59,173 nucleotides of DNA from Pseudomonas monteilii NBRC 103158 = DSM 14164. Its GTDB lineage: Bacteria; Pseudomonadota; Gammaproteobacteria; Pseudomonadales; Pseudomonadaceae. The stretch lies in contig NZ_BBIS01000055.1 of assembly GCF_000730605.1 (NCBI RefSeq), positions 1 through 59,173 of the forward strand, in the 5' to 3' direction. Under the pieces are notes generated by a model. It saw nothing but the letters and a program-made list of their open reading frames with translations, was not told where the DNA came from and did not search any database. The translations under genes were made by a program, and so were the position numbers. Numbering within the stretch: the stretch's first letter is position 1; the number at the start of each line of letters is the position of its first letter. Shown one piece after another: positions 1 through 8,490 of this stretch.

Positions 1-44
1 GCGTCAACCCTTAATTTCAACAAACCTTAATATCGCTGAAAAAC

Positions 45-76
45 AAAGCGGGGAGGCCTACCGGCCTCCCCGCTTC
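45..76 (-). terminator. Rho-independent terminator of tyrS
   Basis: A perfect 12-bp stem (47-58 with 63-74, loop TACC) lies just past the tyrS stop codon. Read on the minus strand it is followed by TTTGTTTTTC, a good U tract, so it should end tyrS transcription. Confidence 0.85.
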
Positions 77-99
77 TATATAGCTACACCATCAGACAA

Positions 100-1299
100 T
101 CACTCAGCCTTGAGGGTAACCCGGCCAAACGACTTCTTGCCCGCCTGGCACACATGAGTGGCACCGAGAACAAAGATGAAGTCCTTGTCGACCACTGCGC
201 CATCAACCTTCACCGCACCACCACTCAGCAGGTCCCGCGCCTGCGCCGAGTTCTTCACCAGGCCAGCCCGGTTCAGCACGGCAGCAATTGGCAAGTCTTC
301 GGCCGCAGCCACTTCGATCTCCGGCAGATCTTCAGGCAGCTCACCTTCCTTCATGCGATTACCCGCAGCGCGGTGAGCATTGGCCGCAGCCTCTTCACCA
401 TGGAAGCGCGCCACAATCTCTTCAGCCAGCTTGATCTTGATGTCACGCGGGTTGGCACCGTTGGCGACATCGGCACGGAACTGCTCGATCTCTTCCATCG
501 AACGGAAGCTCAGCAGCTCAAAGTAGCGCCACATCAAGGTATCCGGGATCGATACCAGCTTGCTGTACATCACCCCCGGCGCTTCCTGGATGCCGACATA
601 GTTGCCCAGCGACTTGGACATCTTCTTCACGCCATCGAGCCCTTCGAGCAGCGGCATGGTCACGATGTTCTGCGCTTCCTGGCCATAGGCGCGCTGCAGC
701 TCGCGCCCCATCAACAAGTTGAACTTCTGGTCGGTACCACCCAGCTCGACGTCCGCCTTCAGCGCCACCGAGTCATAGCCTTGCACCAGCGGATAAAGGA
801 ACTCGTGAATGGCAATTGGCTGGTTGGTGGTATAGCGCTTGTCGAAGTCGTCGCGCTCCAGCATGCGCGCCACGGTGTACTGCGACGCCAGGCGAATGAA
901 GTCGGCCGGGGTCAGCTTGTCCATCCAGGTAGAGTTGAACGCGACCTCGGTCTTGGCCGGGTCGAGAATCTTGAACACCTGCTGCTTATAGGTCTCAGCA
1001 TTGTCCAGCACCTGTTCACGGGTCAGCGGCGGGCGTGTGGCGCTCTTGCCGCTCGGGTCACCGATCATGCCGGTGAAGTCACCGATCAGGAAGATGACCT
1101 GATGGCCCAGCTCCTGGAACTGGCGCAGCTTGTTGATCAGCACCGTGTGGCCAAGGTGCAGGTCGGGCGCGGTCGGGTCGAAGCCGGCCTTGATGCGCAG
1201 AGGTTGGCCGCGCTTGAGCTTCTCCACCAGTTCCGACTCGACCAGTACTTCTTCCGCACCGCGCTTGATAAGCGCAAGCTGCTCTTCAACCGACTTCAT
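100..1299 (-). CDS. tyrS: Tyrosyl-tRNA synthetase
   Basis: Class I aminoacyl-tRNA synthetase that charges tRNA-Tyr with tyrosine in the cytoplasm. The 399-aa product has the ATP-binding signature HLGH at residues 48-51, the second signature KMSKS at 226-230, the tyrosine-site region around GGTDQKFNLL near 187-196, and an S4-like RNA-binding tail from about residue 335. The ATG at 1299 (MKSVEEQ) was chosen because it gives the usual family length; the open frame continues 15 codons upstream without family similarity. The HLGH-type motif and compact form fit the TyrZ-like branch found in Pseudomonas, so tyrZ is a possible alternative symbol. It is divergent from the M23 peptidase gene and has its own terminator. 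Confidence 0.96.
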   Translation of the reverse strand: MKSVEEQLALIKRGAEEVLVESELVEKLKRGQPLRIKAGFDPTAPDLHLGHTVLINKLRQFQELGHQVIFLIGDFTGMIGDPSGKSATRPPLTREQVLDNAETYKQQVFKILDPAKTEVAFNSTWMDKLTPADFIRLASQYTVARMLERDDFDKRYTTNQPIAIHEFLYPLVQGYDSVALKADVELGGTDQKFNLLMGRELQRAYGQEAQNIVTMPLLEGLDGVKKMSKSLGNYVGIQEAPGVMYSKLVSIPDTLMWRYFELLSFRSMEEIEQFRADVANGANPRDIKIKLAEEIVARFHGEEAAANAHRAAGNRMKEGELPEDLPEIEVAAAEDLPIAAVLNRAGLVKNSAQARDLLSGGAVKVDGAVVDKDFIFVLGATHVCQAGKKSFGRVTLKAE

Positions 1300-1512
1300 A
1301 GACAAACCCGCAAGGCTCAGATTCAGGGGGAGCCAACCATACAAGATCGGCCGTCAATTACAAGTTTCGCAAAGGAATGTGACCCGAACACGGGGTTGCG
1401 GCGTCTACGCGCCCTTGCGTGAAAATGGATTTGGTTATATTTTATACAGTTATTTCATCTTCATCATGTCATTCATCTTTTCCATTTCACCTTTTTCAAA
1501 GTCACCTTGCCC

Positions 1513-2934
1513 ATGACCAACGAACCGCCTAAAGCGCCCCCGCTTTATCCGAAGAGCCATCTGTTGGCCGCCAGCGGCATCGCCGCCCTGCTCAGCCTGG
1601 CTTTGCTGGTATTTCCCTCCAGCGAAGTGGAAGCCAAGAAAACCACCCTCAACCTCGAGCTGGAAAGCCCTGCCGAGCAATTGAAAGACGAATCCCGCGC
1701 TGCGCCTCTGGTGCAGGCACAAGATGAGCAAGGCTCGCCCTTCGCCCAGATCGAAGACACTCCCCCCGAAACACAGAAGGCCGAACAGCAAGCCCCTGCC
1801 GACGAGCCGGTCGCCGAAGCAGCCAAGGAACCTGGCCACCGCGAAGTCACCGTGGCCCGTGGCGACACGCTGTCCACCCTTTTTGCCAAGGTTGGCCTGC
1901 CGGCCAATGCAGTGCATGACCTGCTGGCCAGCAACAAGCAGGCCAAGCAGTTCAGCCAGCTCAAGCACGGCCAGGTGCTGCAGTTCGAGCTCGACAAGGA
2001 CGGCCAGTTGGCCAGCCTGCACAGCAAAGTCAGCAACCTCGAAACCATTCGCCTGACCAAAACCGCCAAGGGCTATACCTTCAACCGTGAAATCAGCAAG
2101 CCGGTCGTGCGTACCGCCTATGCCCATGGCGTGATCAAAAGCTCGCTGTCGGCTTCGGCCCAGCGCGCCGGCCTGTCTCACAGCATGACCATGGACATGG
2201 CCCGCGTGCTGGGTTACGACATCGACTTCGCCCAGGATATTCGCCCAGGCGATGAATTCGACGTGGTCTACGAGCAGAAGGTGATGGACGGCAAGGTCGT
2301 CGGCACCGGCAATATCCTGTCCGCCCGCTTCACCAACCGGGGCAAAACTTACACTGCCGTGCGCTACACCAACAAGCAGGGCAACACTACCTACTACACC
2401 GCCGACGGCAACAGCCTACGCAAGGCATTCATCCGTACCCCGGTGGACTTTGCCCGCATCAGCTCGCGCTTTTCCGCCGGCCGCAAGCACCCGATCCTGA
2501 ACAAGATCCGTGCCCACAAAGGCGTCGACTACGCCGCCCCACGCGGTACGCCAATCAAGGCAGCGGGTGACGGCCGCATCGAACTGGCCGGGCGCCGTGG
2601 CGGTTACGGCAACACCGTGATCATCCAGCACGGCAACCGTTACAAAACGCTATACGGCCACATGCAGGGCTTTGCCAAAGGCATCAAGACCGGCAGCACC
2701 GTGAAGCAGGGTCAGATCATTGGTTACATCGGCACCACTGGCCTGTCCACCGGCCCACACCTGCACTACGAGTTCCAGGTCAATGGCGTGCACGTCGACC
2801 CGCTGAGCCAGAAGGTACCGATGGCCGACCCGATCGCCAAGAACGAGCGCCAGCGCTTCCTGCAGCAGAGTCAGCCGCTGATCGCCCGCATGGATCAGGA
2901 AAAGGCCACCCTGCTCGCAGCGAACAAGCGCTAA
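1513..2934 (+). CDS. Periplasmic M23 peptidoglycan DD-metallopeptidase (MepM-like)
   Basis: Likely cell-wall endopeptidase that cuts peptidoglycan cross-links in the periplasm. The 473-aa protein has an N-terminal membrane anchor at about residues 19-37, a Glu/Ala-rich linker, a LysM/OapA-like region near 110-165 (VARGDTLSTLF), and a C-terminal M23 domain with zinc-ligand motifs H335-x-x-x-D339 and H416-L-H418, all intact, so it should be an active enzyme rather than an EnvC/NlpD-type activator. I use ATG 1513; TTG 1507 in the same frame is possible. There is no clear Shine-Dalgarno sequence: the upstream 60 bases are a pyrimidine-rich, TCAT-repeating stretch. It is followed after 3 bases by anmK, so cell-wall cutting and recycling genes are probably cotranscribed. 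Confidence 0.9.
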   Translation: MTNEPPKAPPLYPKSHLLAASGIAALLSLALLVFPSSEVEAKKTTLNLELESPAEQLKDESRAAPLVQAQDEQGSPFAQIEDTPPETQKAEQQAPADEPVAEAAKEPGHREVTVARGDTLSTLFAKVGLPANAVHDLLASNKQAKQFSQLKHGQVLQFELDKDGQLASLHSKVSNLETIRLTKTAKGYTFNREISKPVVRTAYAHGVIKSSLSASAQRAGLSHSMTMDMARVLGYDIDFAQDIRPGDEFDVVYEQKVMDGKVVGTGNILSARFTNRGKTYTAVRYTNKQGNTTYYTADGNSLRKAFIRTPVDFARISSRFSAGRKHPILNKIRAHKGVDYAAPRGTPIKAAGDGRIELAGRRGGYGNTVIIQHGNRYKTLYGHMQGFAKGIKTGSTVKQGQIIGYIGTTGLSTGPHLHYEFQVNGVHVDPLSQKVPMADPIAKNERQRFLQQSQPLIARMDQEKATLLAANKR

Positions 2935-2937
2935 GCC

Positions 2938-4029
2938 ATGGCGCTCTACCTGGGGGTAATGTCCGGCACCAGCCTCGATGGCCTGGACATCGCCCTGATC
3001 GAACAAGGCGAGCAGCCTGAACTGCTCGCCACCCATTACCTGCCAATGCCCGGCGACCTGCGCCAGGAACTGCTTGCGCTATGTAGCAGCGGCCCTGACG
3101 AGATCGCTCGTGCGGCACTGGCGGAAAATCGCTGGGCCACCCTGGCAGGCGAAGGCATCCGCCAACTGCTGGCTCGCCAGGGCCTGCAGGCCGATGCCAT
3201 CCGCGCCATCGGCAGCCACGGCCAGACCATTCGCCACGAGCCTGCGCGCGGCTTTACTGTTCAGATCGGTAACCCGGCACTGCTCGCCGAGCTTACCGGC
3301 ATCAGCGTGGTCGCCGACTTCCGCCGGCGCGATGTGGCTGCCGGTGGTCAAGGTGCGCCGCTGGTGCCGGCCTTCCACGAAACCCTTTTCGGCCATCTCG
3401 GCAAGCATCTGGCAGTCTTGAACGTGGGCGGTTTCAGCAACCTCAGCCTGATCGAGCAAGACAAGCCGGTCCACGGTTTCGACTGCGGCCCCGGTAACGT
3501 GTTACTGGATGCCTGGATCGAGCGCAAGCACGGCCAGGCCTATGATGCCGATGGTGCCTGGGCAGCGTCTGGAGTGGTGCAGGCCGGCTTGCTCAACGCA
3601 TTGCTGGCCGACCCGTTCTTCGCCGGTAGCGGCCCGAAGAGCACGGGCCGCGAGGTATTCAACCTGGCTTGGCTGGATGGCCACCTGGCCCGCCTGCCTG
3701 CCTACCGCGATGAGGATGTACAGGCGACACTGCTTGAGCTGACCGCACGCAGCATCATCGACTCACTGATCAATGCCCAACAAGGCACCGAAGCACTGCT
3801 GGTATGTGGTGGCGGCGCACGCAACGGTGCACTGATGGCCCGCCTCGGCCAGTTGTTACCTGAAGCCCGCGTCACCAGCACTGGCGCTCACGGCGTTGAC
3901 CCTGATTGGGTAGAAGCCATGGCTTTTGCCTGGCTGGCCCATTGCTGCCTGGAAGGCATCCCCGCCAACCGCCCCAGCGTCACTGCCGCCAAGGGCCTGC
4001 GCGTACTGGGCGCAATCTACCCGGCCTAA
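2938..4029 (+). CDS. anmK: Anhydro-N-acetylmuramic acid kinase
   Basis: Converts 1,6-anhydro-MurNAc released by cell-wall turnover into MurNAc-6-phosphate, using ATP, in the cytoplasm. The 363-aa product shows the family signatures: the start GVMSGTSLDGLDIALI, GSHGQT near 101-106, NVGGFSNL near 162-169, and GFDCGPGN near 180-187 in the sugar-kinase/HSP70/actin fold, with a late GGGARNG motif. Length is normal. It lies 3 bases after the M23 peptidase gene on the same strand and ends at a strong terminator shared with erpA. Together with amgK and murU elsewhere in this window it forms part of the peptidoglycan-recycling set. Confidence 0.96.
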   Translation: MALYLGVMSGTSLDGLDIALIEQGEQPELLATHYLPMPGDLRQELLALCSSGPDEIARAALAENRWATLAGEGIRQLLARQGLQADAIRAIGSHGQTIRHEPARGFTVQIGNPALLAELTGISVVADFRRRDVAAGGQGAPLVPAFHETLFGHLGKHLAVLNVGGFSNLSLIEQDKPVHGFDCGPGNVLLDAWIERKHGQAYDADGAWAASGVVQAGLLNALLADPFFAGSGPKSTGREVFNLAWLDGHLARLPAYRDEDVQATLLELTARSIIDSLINAQQGTEALLVCGGGARNGALMARLGQLLPEARVTSTGAHGVDPDWVEAMAFAWLAHCCLEGIPANRPSVTAAKGLRVLGAIYPA

Positions 4030-4046
4030 CCGCTACGCCAGAAAGC

Positions 4047-4074
4047 AAAACGCCGCGCAATTGCGCGGCGTTTT
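4047..4074. terminator. Bidirectional terminator between anmK and erpA
   Basis: The 20-base perfect palindrome at 4051-4070 (core CCGCGCAATTGCGCGG) is flanked by AAAA on the left and TTTT on the right, so it gives a hairpin plus U tract on both strands. It sits between two convergent genes. The same 18-base core recurs in the tRNA terminator at 56857-56874. Confidence 0.88.
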
Positions 4075-4088
4075 CATAGGGCCAGGCC

Positions 4089-4439
4089 TCAGATCGAGAA
4101 CGAAGACCCGCAACCGCAAGTGGTGGCGGCATTCGGATTCTTGATCACGAAACGCGAGCCTTCCAGGCCTTCCTGGTAATCCACTTCGGCGCCGGCCAGG
4201 TACTGGAAACTCATTGGGTCGACCACCAGCGACACGCCTTCACGCTCGACGATGGTGTCGTCTTCGGCCACATCCTCATCGAACGTGAAGCCGTACTGGA
4301 AGCCCGAGCAACCGCCACCGGTCACGAACACCCGCAACTTCAGACGGTCATTGCCTTCCTCATTGACCAGGTTCTTCACTTTCTGGGCTGCCCCATGGGT
4401 GAACTCCAGACCGGTAGGGGTGAAGGTTTCGACGCTCAT
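4089..4439 (-). CDS. erpA: Iron-sulfur cluster insertion protein ErpA
   Basis: A-type Fe-S carrier that transfers clusters to apoproteins. The 116-aa product is full length and carries the three conserved cysteines: C44 in GGGCSGF and C108/C110 in the CGCG tail. Family members of this type deliver clusters to respiratory and isoprenoid-pathway enzymes in other proteobacteria. It is monocistronic here: a terminator lies on either side, shared with anmK downstream and with argC's 3' end upstream. The IscA paralogue is the main alternative, but the isolated location and N-terminal MSVETFTPTGLEFT favour ErpA. Confidence 0.94.
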   Translation of the reverse strand: MSVETFTPTGLEFTHGAAQKVKNLVNEEGNDRLKLRVFVTGGGCSGFQYGFTFDEDVAEDDTIVEREGVSLVVDPMSFQYLAGAEVDYQEGLEGSRFVIKNPNAATTCGCGSSFSI

Positions 4440-4544
4440 GTTGATTCTCCCGGCGCGGTAGCCGTCTTAAAACTCGATGACGCGCATTATCCGCTTTCCC
4501 GAGAAAATCGGTCAAGAATTGTGCGGCTTTAGTCGCGACATACA

Positions 4545-4571
4545 AAAAGGCCCGCACGACGCGGGCCTTTT
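4545..4571 (-). terminator. Rho-independent terminator of argC
   Basis: An 11-bp stem (4545-4555 with 4561-4571, loop ACGAC) directly follows the argC stop on the minus strand and ends in a T run there (CCTTTTTGTA). Confidence 0.85.
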
Positions 4572-4585
4572 CAAAGCAAGGATGC

Positions 4586-5620
4586 TTACGGCAGCAGGCC
4601 TGCGTGGGACAACCCCATGCGCTCGTCCAGGCCGAACAGGATGTTCAGGTTCTGTACCGCCTGGCCCGACGCGCCCTTGACCAGGTTGTCGATCACCGAC
4701 AGCACCACCACCAGGTCACCACCCTGCGGGCGGTGAACCGCAATGCGGCAGACGTTGGCGCCGCGCACGCTACGGGTTTCCGGGTGGCTGCCCGCTGGCA
4801 TCACGTCGACGAACGGCTCATCGGCGTAGCGCTTCTCGAACAGCGCCTGCAGGTCGACCGAGGTATCGACGACATTTGCGTACAGGGTGGCGTGGATACC
4901 ACGGATCATCGGCGTCAGGTGCGGCACGAAGGTCAGGCCGATGTCCTTGCCAGCGGCCAGGCGCAGGCCCTGGCTGATTTCCGGCAGGTGGCGATGGCCC
5001 TTGACCGCGTAGGCCTTCATGCTTTCGCCGGCTTCGCAGAACAGCGAACCCACTGCCGCACCACGGCCAGCACCGCTGACACCCGATTTGCAGTCGGCGA
5101 TCAGGCGCGACGGGTCGGCCAGGCCCGCTTCCAGCAGCGGCAGGAAGCCCAGCTGGGTGGCGGTCGGGTAGCAACCCGGCACTGCAATCAGGCGCGCCTG
5201 GCGGATTTTCTCACGGTTGACTTCAGGCAGGCCGTACACCGCGTCCTTGAGCAGCTCTGGAGCACCGTGCGGCTGGCCGTACCACTTGCCCCACTCGGTG
5301 GCATCCTGCAGGCGGAAGTCGGCCGACAGGTCGATCACCTTGGTGCCGGCTGCCAGCAGCTCACCGGCCAGTGCATGGGCGACACCGTGCGGGGTGGCGA
5401 AGAACACCACGTCACAGGCAGCCAGGGTCTTGCTGTCCGGCACGCTGAACGCCAGCCCGTCATAGTGGCCGCGCAGGTTCGGGTACATGTCCGCCACCGC
5501 CACGCCCGCCTCGGAGCGCGAAGTGATGACCGCCACTTCGGCCTGTGGATGCTGTGCCAGCAGACGCAACAGTTCGACGCCGGTGTAACCCGTGCCGCCG
5601 ACGATACCGACCTTGATCAT
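4586..5620 (-). CDS. argC: N-acetyl-gamma-glutamyl-phosphate reductase
   Basis: Third step of arginine biosynthesis: NADPH-dependent reduction of N-acetylglutamyl-5-phosphate to the semialdehyde. The 344-aa product begins with a Rossmann NADP-binding segment (GIVGGTGYTG, residues 5-14) and has the catalytic cysteine C150 in the hallmark PGCYPTA motif. A conserved GHRHLPE stretch follows in the second half. Length matches the long ArgC family. It is transcribed alone, divergent from the hemJ-like gene, with its own terminator; none of the other arg genes is nearby. Confidence 0.96.
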   Translation of the reverse strand: MIKVGIVGGTGYTGVELLRLLAQHPQAEVAVITSRSEAGVAVADMYPNLRGHYDGLAFSVPDSKTLAACDVVFFATPHGVAHALAGELLAAGTKVIDLSADFRLQDATEWGKWYGQPHGAPELLKDAVYGLPEVNREKIRQARLIAVPGCYPTATQLGFLPLLEAGLADPSRLIADCKSGVSGAGRGAAVGSLFCEAGESMKAYAVKGHRHLPEISQGLRLAAGKDIGLTFVPHLTPMIRGIHATLYANVVDTSVDLQALFEKRYADEPFVDVMPAGSHPETRSVRGANVCRIAVHRPQGGDLVVVLSVIDNLVKGASGQAVQNLNILFGLDERMGLSHAGLLP

Positions 5621-5762
5621 AACGCTTGCCCCTTATCAACGAGCCGTCTGGAAAGCGCACGATAATAGGGGCGCAAGGCGCCTGTAACAACTCTTCGGGT
5701 GACCCTTCGGGCGCTTGACCACTACTATCTGACGACCGTGAATACCTGAAGGAACTCCCTCC

Positions 5763-6188
5763 ATGCTCTACCTATGGATCAAAGCGCTGCATATCGTCAG
5801 CGTGGTTTGCTGGTTCGCCGGCCTTTTCTACCTGCCCAGGCTGTTCGTCTACCACGCCCAAAGCCAGGACAGCATCAGCCAGGACCGCTTCGTGACCATG
5901 GAGCGCAAGCTGTACCGCGGCATCATGAACCCGGCGATGATCGCCACCTACGTGTTCGGTGCGTGGATGCTGTACCTCACCCCCGGCTGGCTGAGCCAGG
6001 GCTGGCTGCATGCCAAGCTGACCCTGGTCATCCTGCTGACCGGCTACCATCACATGTGTGGCGCCCAGCGCAAACGCTTCGCCAGCGGCAACAACACCCG
6101 CAGCCACGTCTACTATCGCTGGTTCAACGAAGTACCTGTGCTGTTCCTGCTGGGTATCGTAATTCTGGTGGTGGTCAAACCGTTCTGA
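5763..6188 (+). CDS. hemJ: HemJ-like protoporphyrinogen IX oxidase (CopD-related membrane protein)
   Basis: Probably oxidises protoporphyrinogen IX to protoporphyrin IX in the inner membrane, the penultimate haem step in bacteria lacking HemG and HemY. The 141-aa protein has four hydrophobic helices. The conserved N-terminal motif WIKALHIVSVVCWFAGLFYL includes His10, which coordinates haem b in this family, and the later KLTLVILLTGYHH motif is also typical. Start ATG 5763 follows a GGAACTCC purine-rich stretch. The older annotation 'CopD family' or UPF0093 refers to the same family. It is read divergently from argC. Confidence 0.85.
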   Translation: MLYLWIKALHIVSVVCWFAGLFYLPRLFVYHAQSQDSISQDRFVTMERKLYRGIMNPAMIATYVFGAWMLYLTPGWLSQGWLHAKLTLVILLTGYHHMCGAQRKRFASGNNTRSHVYYRWFNEVPVLFLLGIVILVVVKPF

Positions 6189-6216
6189 CATAGCCACCCG
6201 CACAAGGAGCTTTGCC

Positions 6217-7173
6217 ATGTCGCTACCCGCCTCGCTCGAACAACGCCTGCGCCTGCCCGTGGTTGCCGCACCGATGTTCCTGATCTCCAACCCCCGACTG
6301 GTACTGGCCTGCTGCGCCAACGGCGTGGTGGGCAGCTTTCCGGCCCTGAACCAGCGTGACAGCGCCGGCTTCAAGGCGTGGCTGGAAGAGATCGAGGCAG
6401 GCCTGGGACAACTTCAGACACCCGCGCCCTACGCGGTCAACCTGATCGTTCACCCGACCAACCCGCGCCTGCAGGCCGACCTGGCCTTGTGCGTAGAGCA
6501 CCGCGTACCAATCGTCATTACCAGCCTTGGCGCAGTGAAGGAGGTGGTCGATGCGGTGCACGGATACGGTGGGCTGGTGTTCCACGATGTCACCACCCGC
6601 CGCCACGCCGAAAAAGCTGCTGAAGCAGGCGTGGACGGGTTGATCGCTGTCGCCGCTGGTGCGGGTGGCCATGCCGGCACCTGGAGCCCGTTCGCCCTGG
6701 CTGCGGAGATTCGCCAGTTCTTCGACAAGACCCTGCTGCTGGCCGGCTGCATGAACCACGGCCATGAGATCCTGGCTGCGCAACTATTGGGCGCTGACCT
6801 GGCCTACATGGGCACGCGCTTCATCGCCACGGCAGAAAGCCATGCCCAGAACGCCTACAAGCAGATGCTGCTGAGCGCCCACGCGGCAGACATCATCCAC
6901 ACCCCGGCAGTATCCGGCATCCCTGCCAGCTTCCTGCGCCCGAGCCTGGAGCAGGCCGGCTATGACATGAATGCCCTCAAGAGCAGCCACGAACAGGGCA
7001 AGCTCAAACCGATCGACGACGAAGCCAAAGCCTGGAAGACCGTCTGGTCGGCGGGCCAGGGCGTCGGTGGTATCGACGACCTGCCCAGTGCCCGCGCCCT
7101 GATCGAGCGCCTGCACAGCGAGTACCGGGAGGCACTGGAACGCTGCCAGGCCCTGCGCGCCCGCACCTTGTAG
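6217..7173 (+). CDS. Nitronate monooxygenase-family flavoprotein
   Basis: An FMN-dependent TIM-barrel protein of the nitronate monooxygenase/2-nitropropane dioxygenase family, which oxidises alkyl nitronates; the family overlaps with FabK-type enoyl-ACP reductases. The 318-aa product shows the FMN-site elements PVVAAPMFLISNP at the N terminus, ITSLG in the middle, the glycine-rich GLIAVAAGAGGHAGTW with the candidate catalytic His, and a late YMGTRFIATAES phosphate-binding segment. The real substrate cannot be told from sequence. It follows hemJ by 28 bases on the same strand, with GGAG upstream of the ATG. Confidence 0.85.
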   Translation: MSLPASLEQRLRLPVVAAPMFLISNPRLVLACCANGVVGSFPALNQRDSAGFKAWLEEIEAGLGQLQTPAPYAVNLIVHPTNPRLQADLALCVEHRVPIVITSLGAVKEVVDAVHGYGGLVFHDVTTRRHAEKAAEAGVDGLIAVAAGAGGHAGTWSPFALAAEIRQFFDKTLLLAGCMNHGHEILAAQLLGADLAYMGTRFIATAESHAQNAYKQMLLSAHAADIIHTPAVSGIPASFLRPSLEQAGYDMNALKSSHEQGKLKPIDDEAKAWKTVWSAGQGVGGIDDLPSARALIERLHSEYREALERCQALRARTL

Positions 7174-7240
7174 CAAAAGGCAACACCTTGCCCGGCCAAG
7201 CTGTACACTAGGCGCCCTCTTCCGGTCCCAGGAGCCTTGC

Positions 7241-8023
7241 ATGACCCGTTACGCCATGATCACCGGTGCTTCCAGCGGCCTGGGCCTGGCCCTGGCGGAA
7301 GCCCTGGCACGGCGCGGGCGCAACCTGATCCTGGTGGCACGCCAGCGAGAAACGCTGGAACCGGTGGCCATCGAGCTGACCCAACGCTTTGGTGTCGAGG
7401 TACTGTTTCGCGCCTGCGACCTCAGCCAGCCGCTACGCCTGTCTGGCTTCGTGCTGGAGCTGGAAGAAGGCGAGCGGCGTATCGACCTGCTCGTAAACTG
7501 CGCCGGCCTGCGTACCTACGGGCCGTTCCTGGCCCATGAGTGGGCCGACGAGCAGGACCTGCTGGAGGTCAACGTACTGGCCCTGAGCCGCCTGTGTCAC
7601 GCCATCGGCAACCTGATGGCCGTTCAGGGCGGCGGGCAGATCCTGAACGTCGCGGGCCTGGCCGGGGTCGCCCCTGGCCCATGGATGGCAGCCTATGCCG
7701 CCAGCAAGGCGTATGTACTGAGTTTTTCCCAGGCCCTGCGCGAAGAACTCAAGCGCACCGGCATCAAGGTTTCGGTGCTATGCCCCGGCCCGGTCCGCTC
7801 CTCACGCCGACGCATACCGCGGCTCGATGGCAAACCACGCTGCCTGAGCCCCGAGGAAGTGGCGTTGTACACCGTGCGTGCGCTGGACAAGAACCGCGCA
7901 CTGATCCTACCCGGCCGGCGCAACCGCTGGCTGGCATTCGCCCCACGCCTGCTGCCACGCTGGCTGCTGCGCAAGCTGGCCGGGGCCATCCACCGCCGCT
8001 ATTGCCCGGTCGGCATGGAATAG
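7241..8023 (+). CDS. SDR-family oxidoreductase with altered catalytic serine
   Basis: Short-chain dehydrogenase/reductase fold, 260 aa, with the NAD(P)-binding motif TGASSGLG at 8-15, the structural NCAG motif at 86-89, and the active-site Tyr152 and Lys156 (YAASK). The serine normally 13 residues before the tyrosine is Gly139 (the segment reads NVAGLAG where family members have NVxSxA), so catalysis may be weak, altered or absent. The C-terminal region is basic and hydrophobic (RRNRWLAFAPRLLPRWLL), suggesting membrane association. CAGGAG precedes the ATG. The substrate is unknown. Confidence 0.85.
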   Translation: MTRYAMITGASSGLGLALAEALARRGRNLILVARQRETLEPVAIELTQRFGVEVLFRACDLSQPLRLSGFVLELEEGERRIDLLVNCAGLRTYGPFLAHEWADEQDLLEVNVLALSRLCHAIGNLMAVQGGGQILNVAGLAGVAPGPWMAAYAASKAYVLSFSQALREELKRTGIKVSVLCPGPVRSSRRRIPRLDGKPRCLSPEEVALYTVRALDKNRALILPGRRNRWLAFAPRLLPRWLLRKLAGAIHRRYCPVGME

Positions 8024-8086
8024 CCACTGGGCGAGCGGCGCCCGGCTGAGTACACTCGGCCCGACCCTCACCATGGAGCAAGTGCT

Positions 8087-8425
8087 GTGGACGATCTTTT
8101 CCTCAAAATCATCAACCGGGAAATCCCGGCGGATATCATCTACGAAGACGACCAGATCCTGGCCTTCAAGGACATTGCACCCGCGGCACCGGTACATTTT
8201 CTGGTCATCCCGAAAAAGCACATCCGCACGCTCAATGACCTGACCGAAGAAGACAAGGCCCTGGCTGGCCACATCCTGTTCACTGCCCAGCGTCTGGCAG
8301 TCGAGCAAGGCTGCGAGGAAGGTTTCCGCGTGGTCATGAACTGCAACCCGAAAGGCGGCCAGACTGTCTACCACATCCATATGCATGTGCTTGGCCAGCG
8401 CCAGATGAACTGGCCACCGGGCTGA
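8087..8425 (+). CDS. hinT: HIT-family purine nucleoside phosphoramidase (HinT)
   Basis: Histidine-triad hydrolase of AMP-lysine and related phosphoramidates. The 112-aa protein has the family start DDLFLKIINREIPADIIYEDD and the C-terminal triad HIHMH (about residues 97-101). The GTG start at 8087 is chosen because it begins the conserved N terminus and is preceded by GGAG at 8074-8077; the nearby ATG at 8071 is in another frame. It lies between the SDR gene and coq7, in the same direction, with short gaps. Confidence 0.88.
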   Translation: MDDLFLKIINREIPADIIYEDDQILAFKDIAPAAPVHFLVIPKKHIRTLNDLTEEDKALAGHILFTAQRLAVEQGCEEGFRVVMNCNPKGGQTVYHIHMHVLGQRQMNWPPG

Positions 8426-8490
8426 TCCACGGCAAGCGACCCCGCCGCTATTGCGGTAAACTGTCGGGCACATTCTTGCGGAGGTGCCCG

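Noticed and set aside
1415..1441. TTGCGT and TATATT as a promoter for the M23 gene
   Set aside because: The spacer is 15 bases and a second AT-rich -10 candidate (TATACA at 1443) fits no better. Kept out of the feature list for lack of a clear choice.
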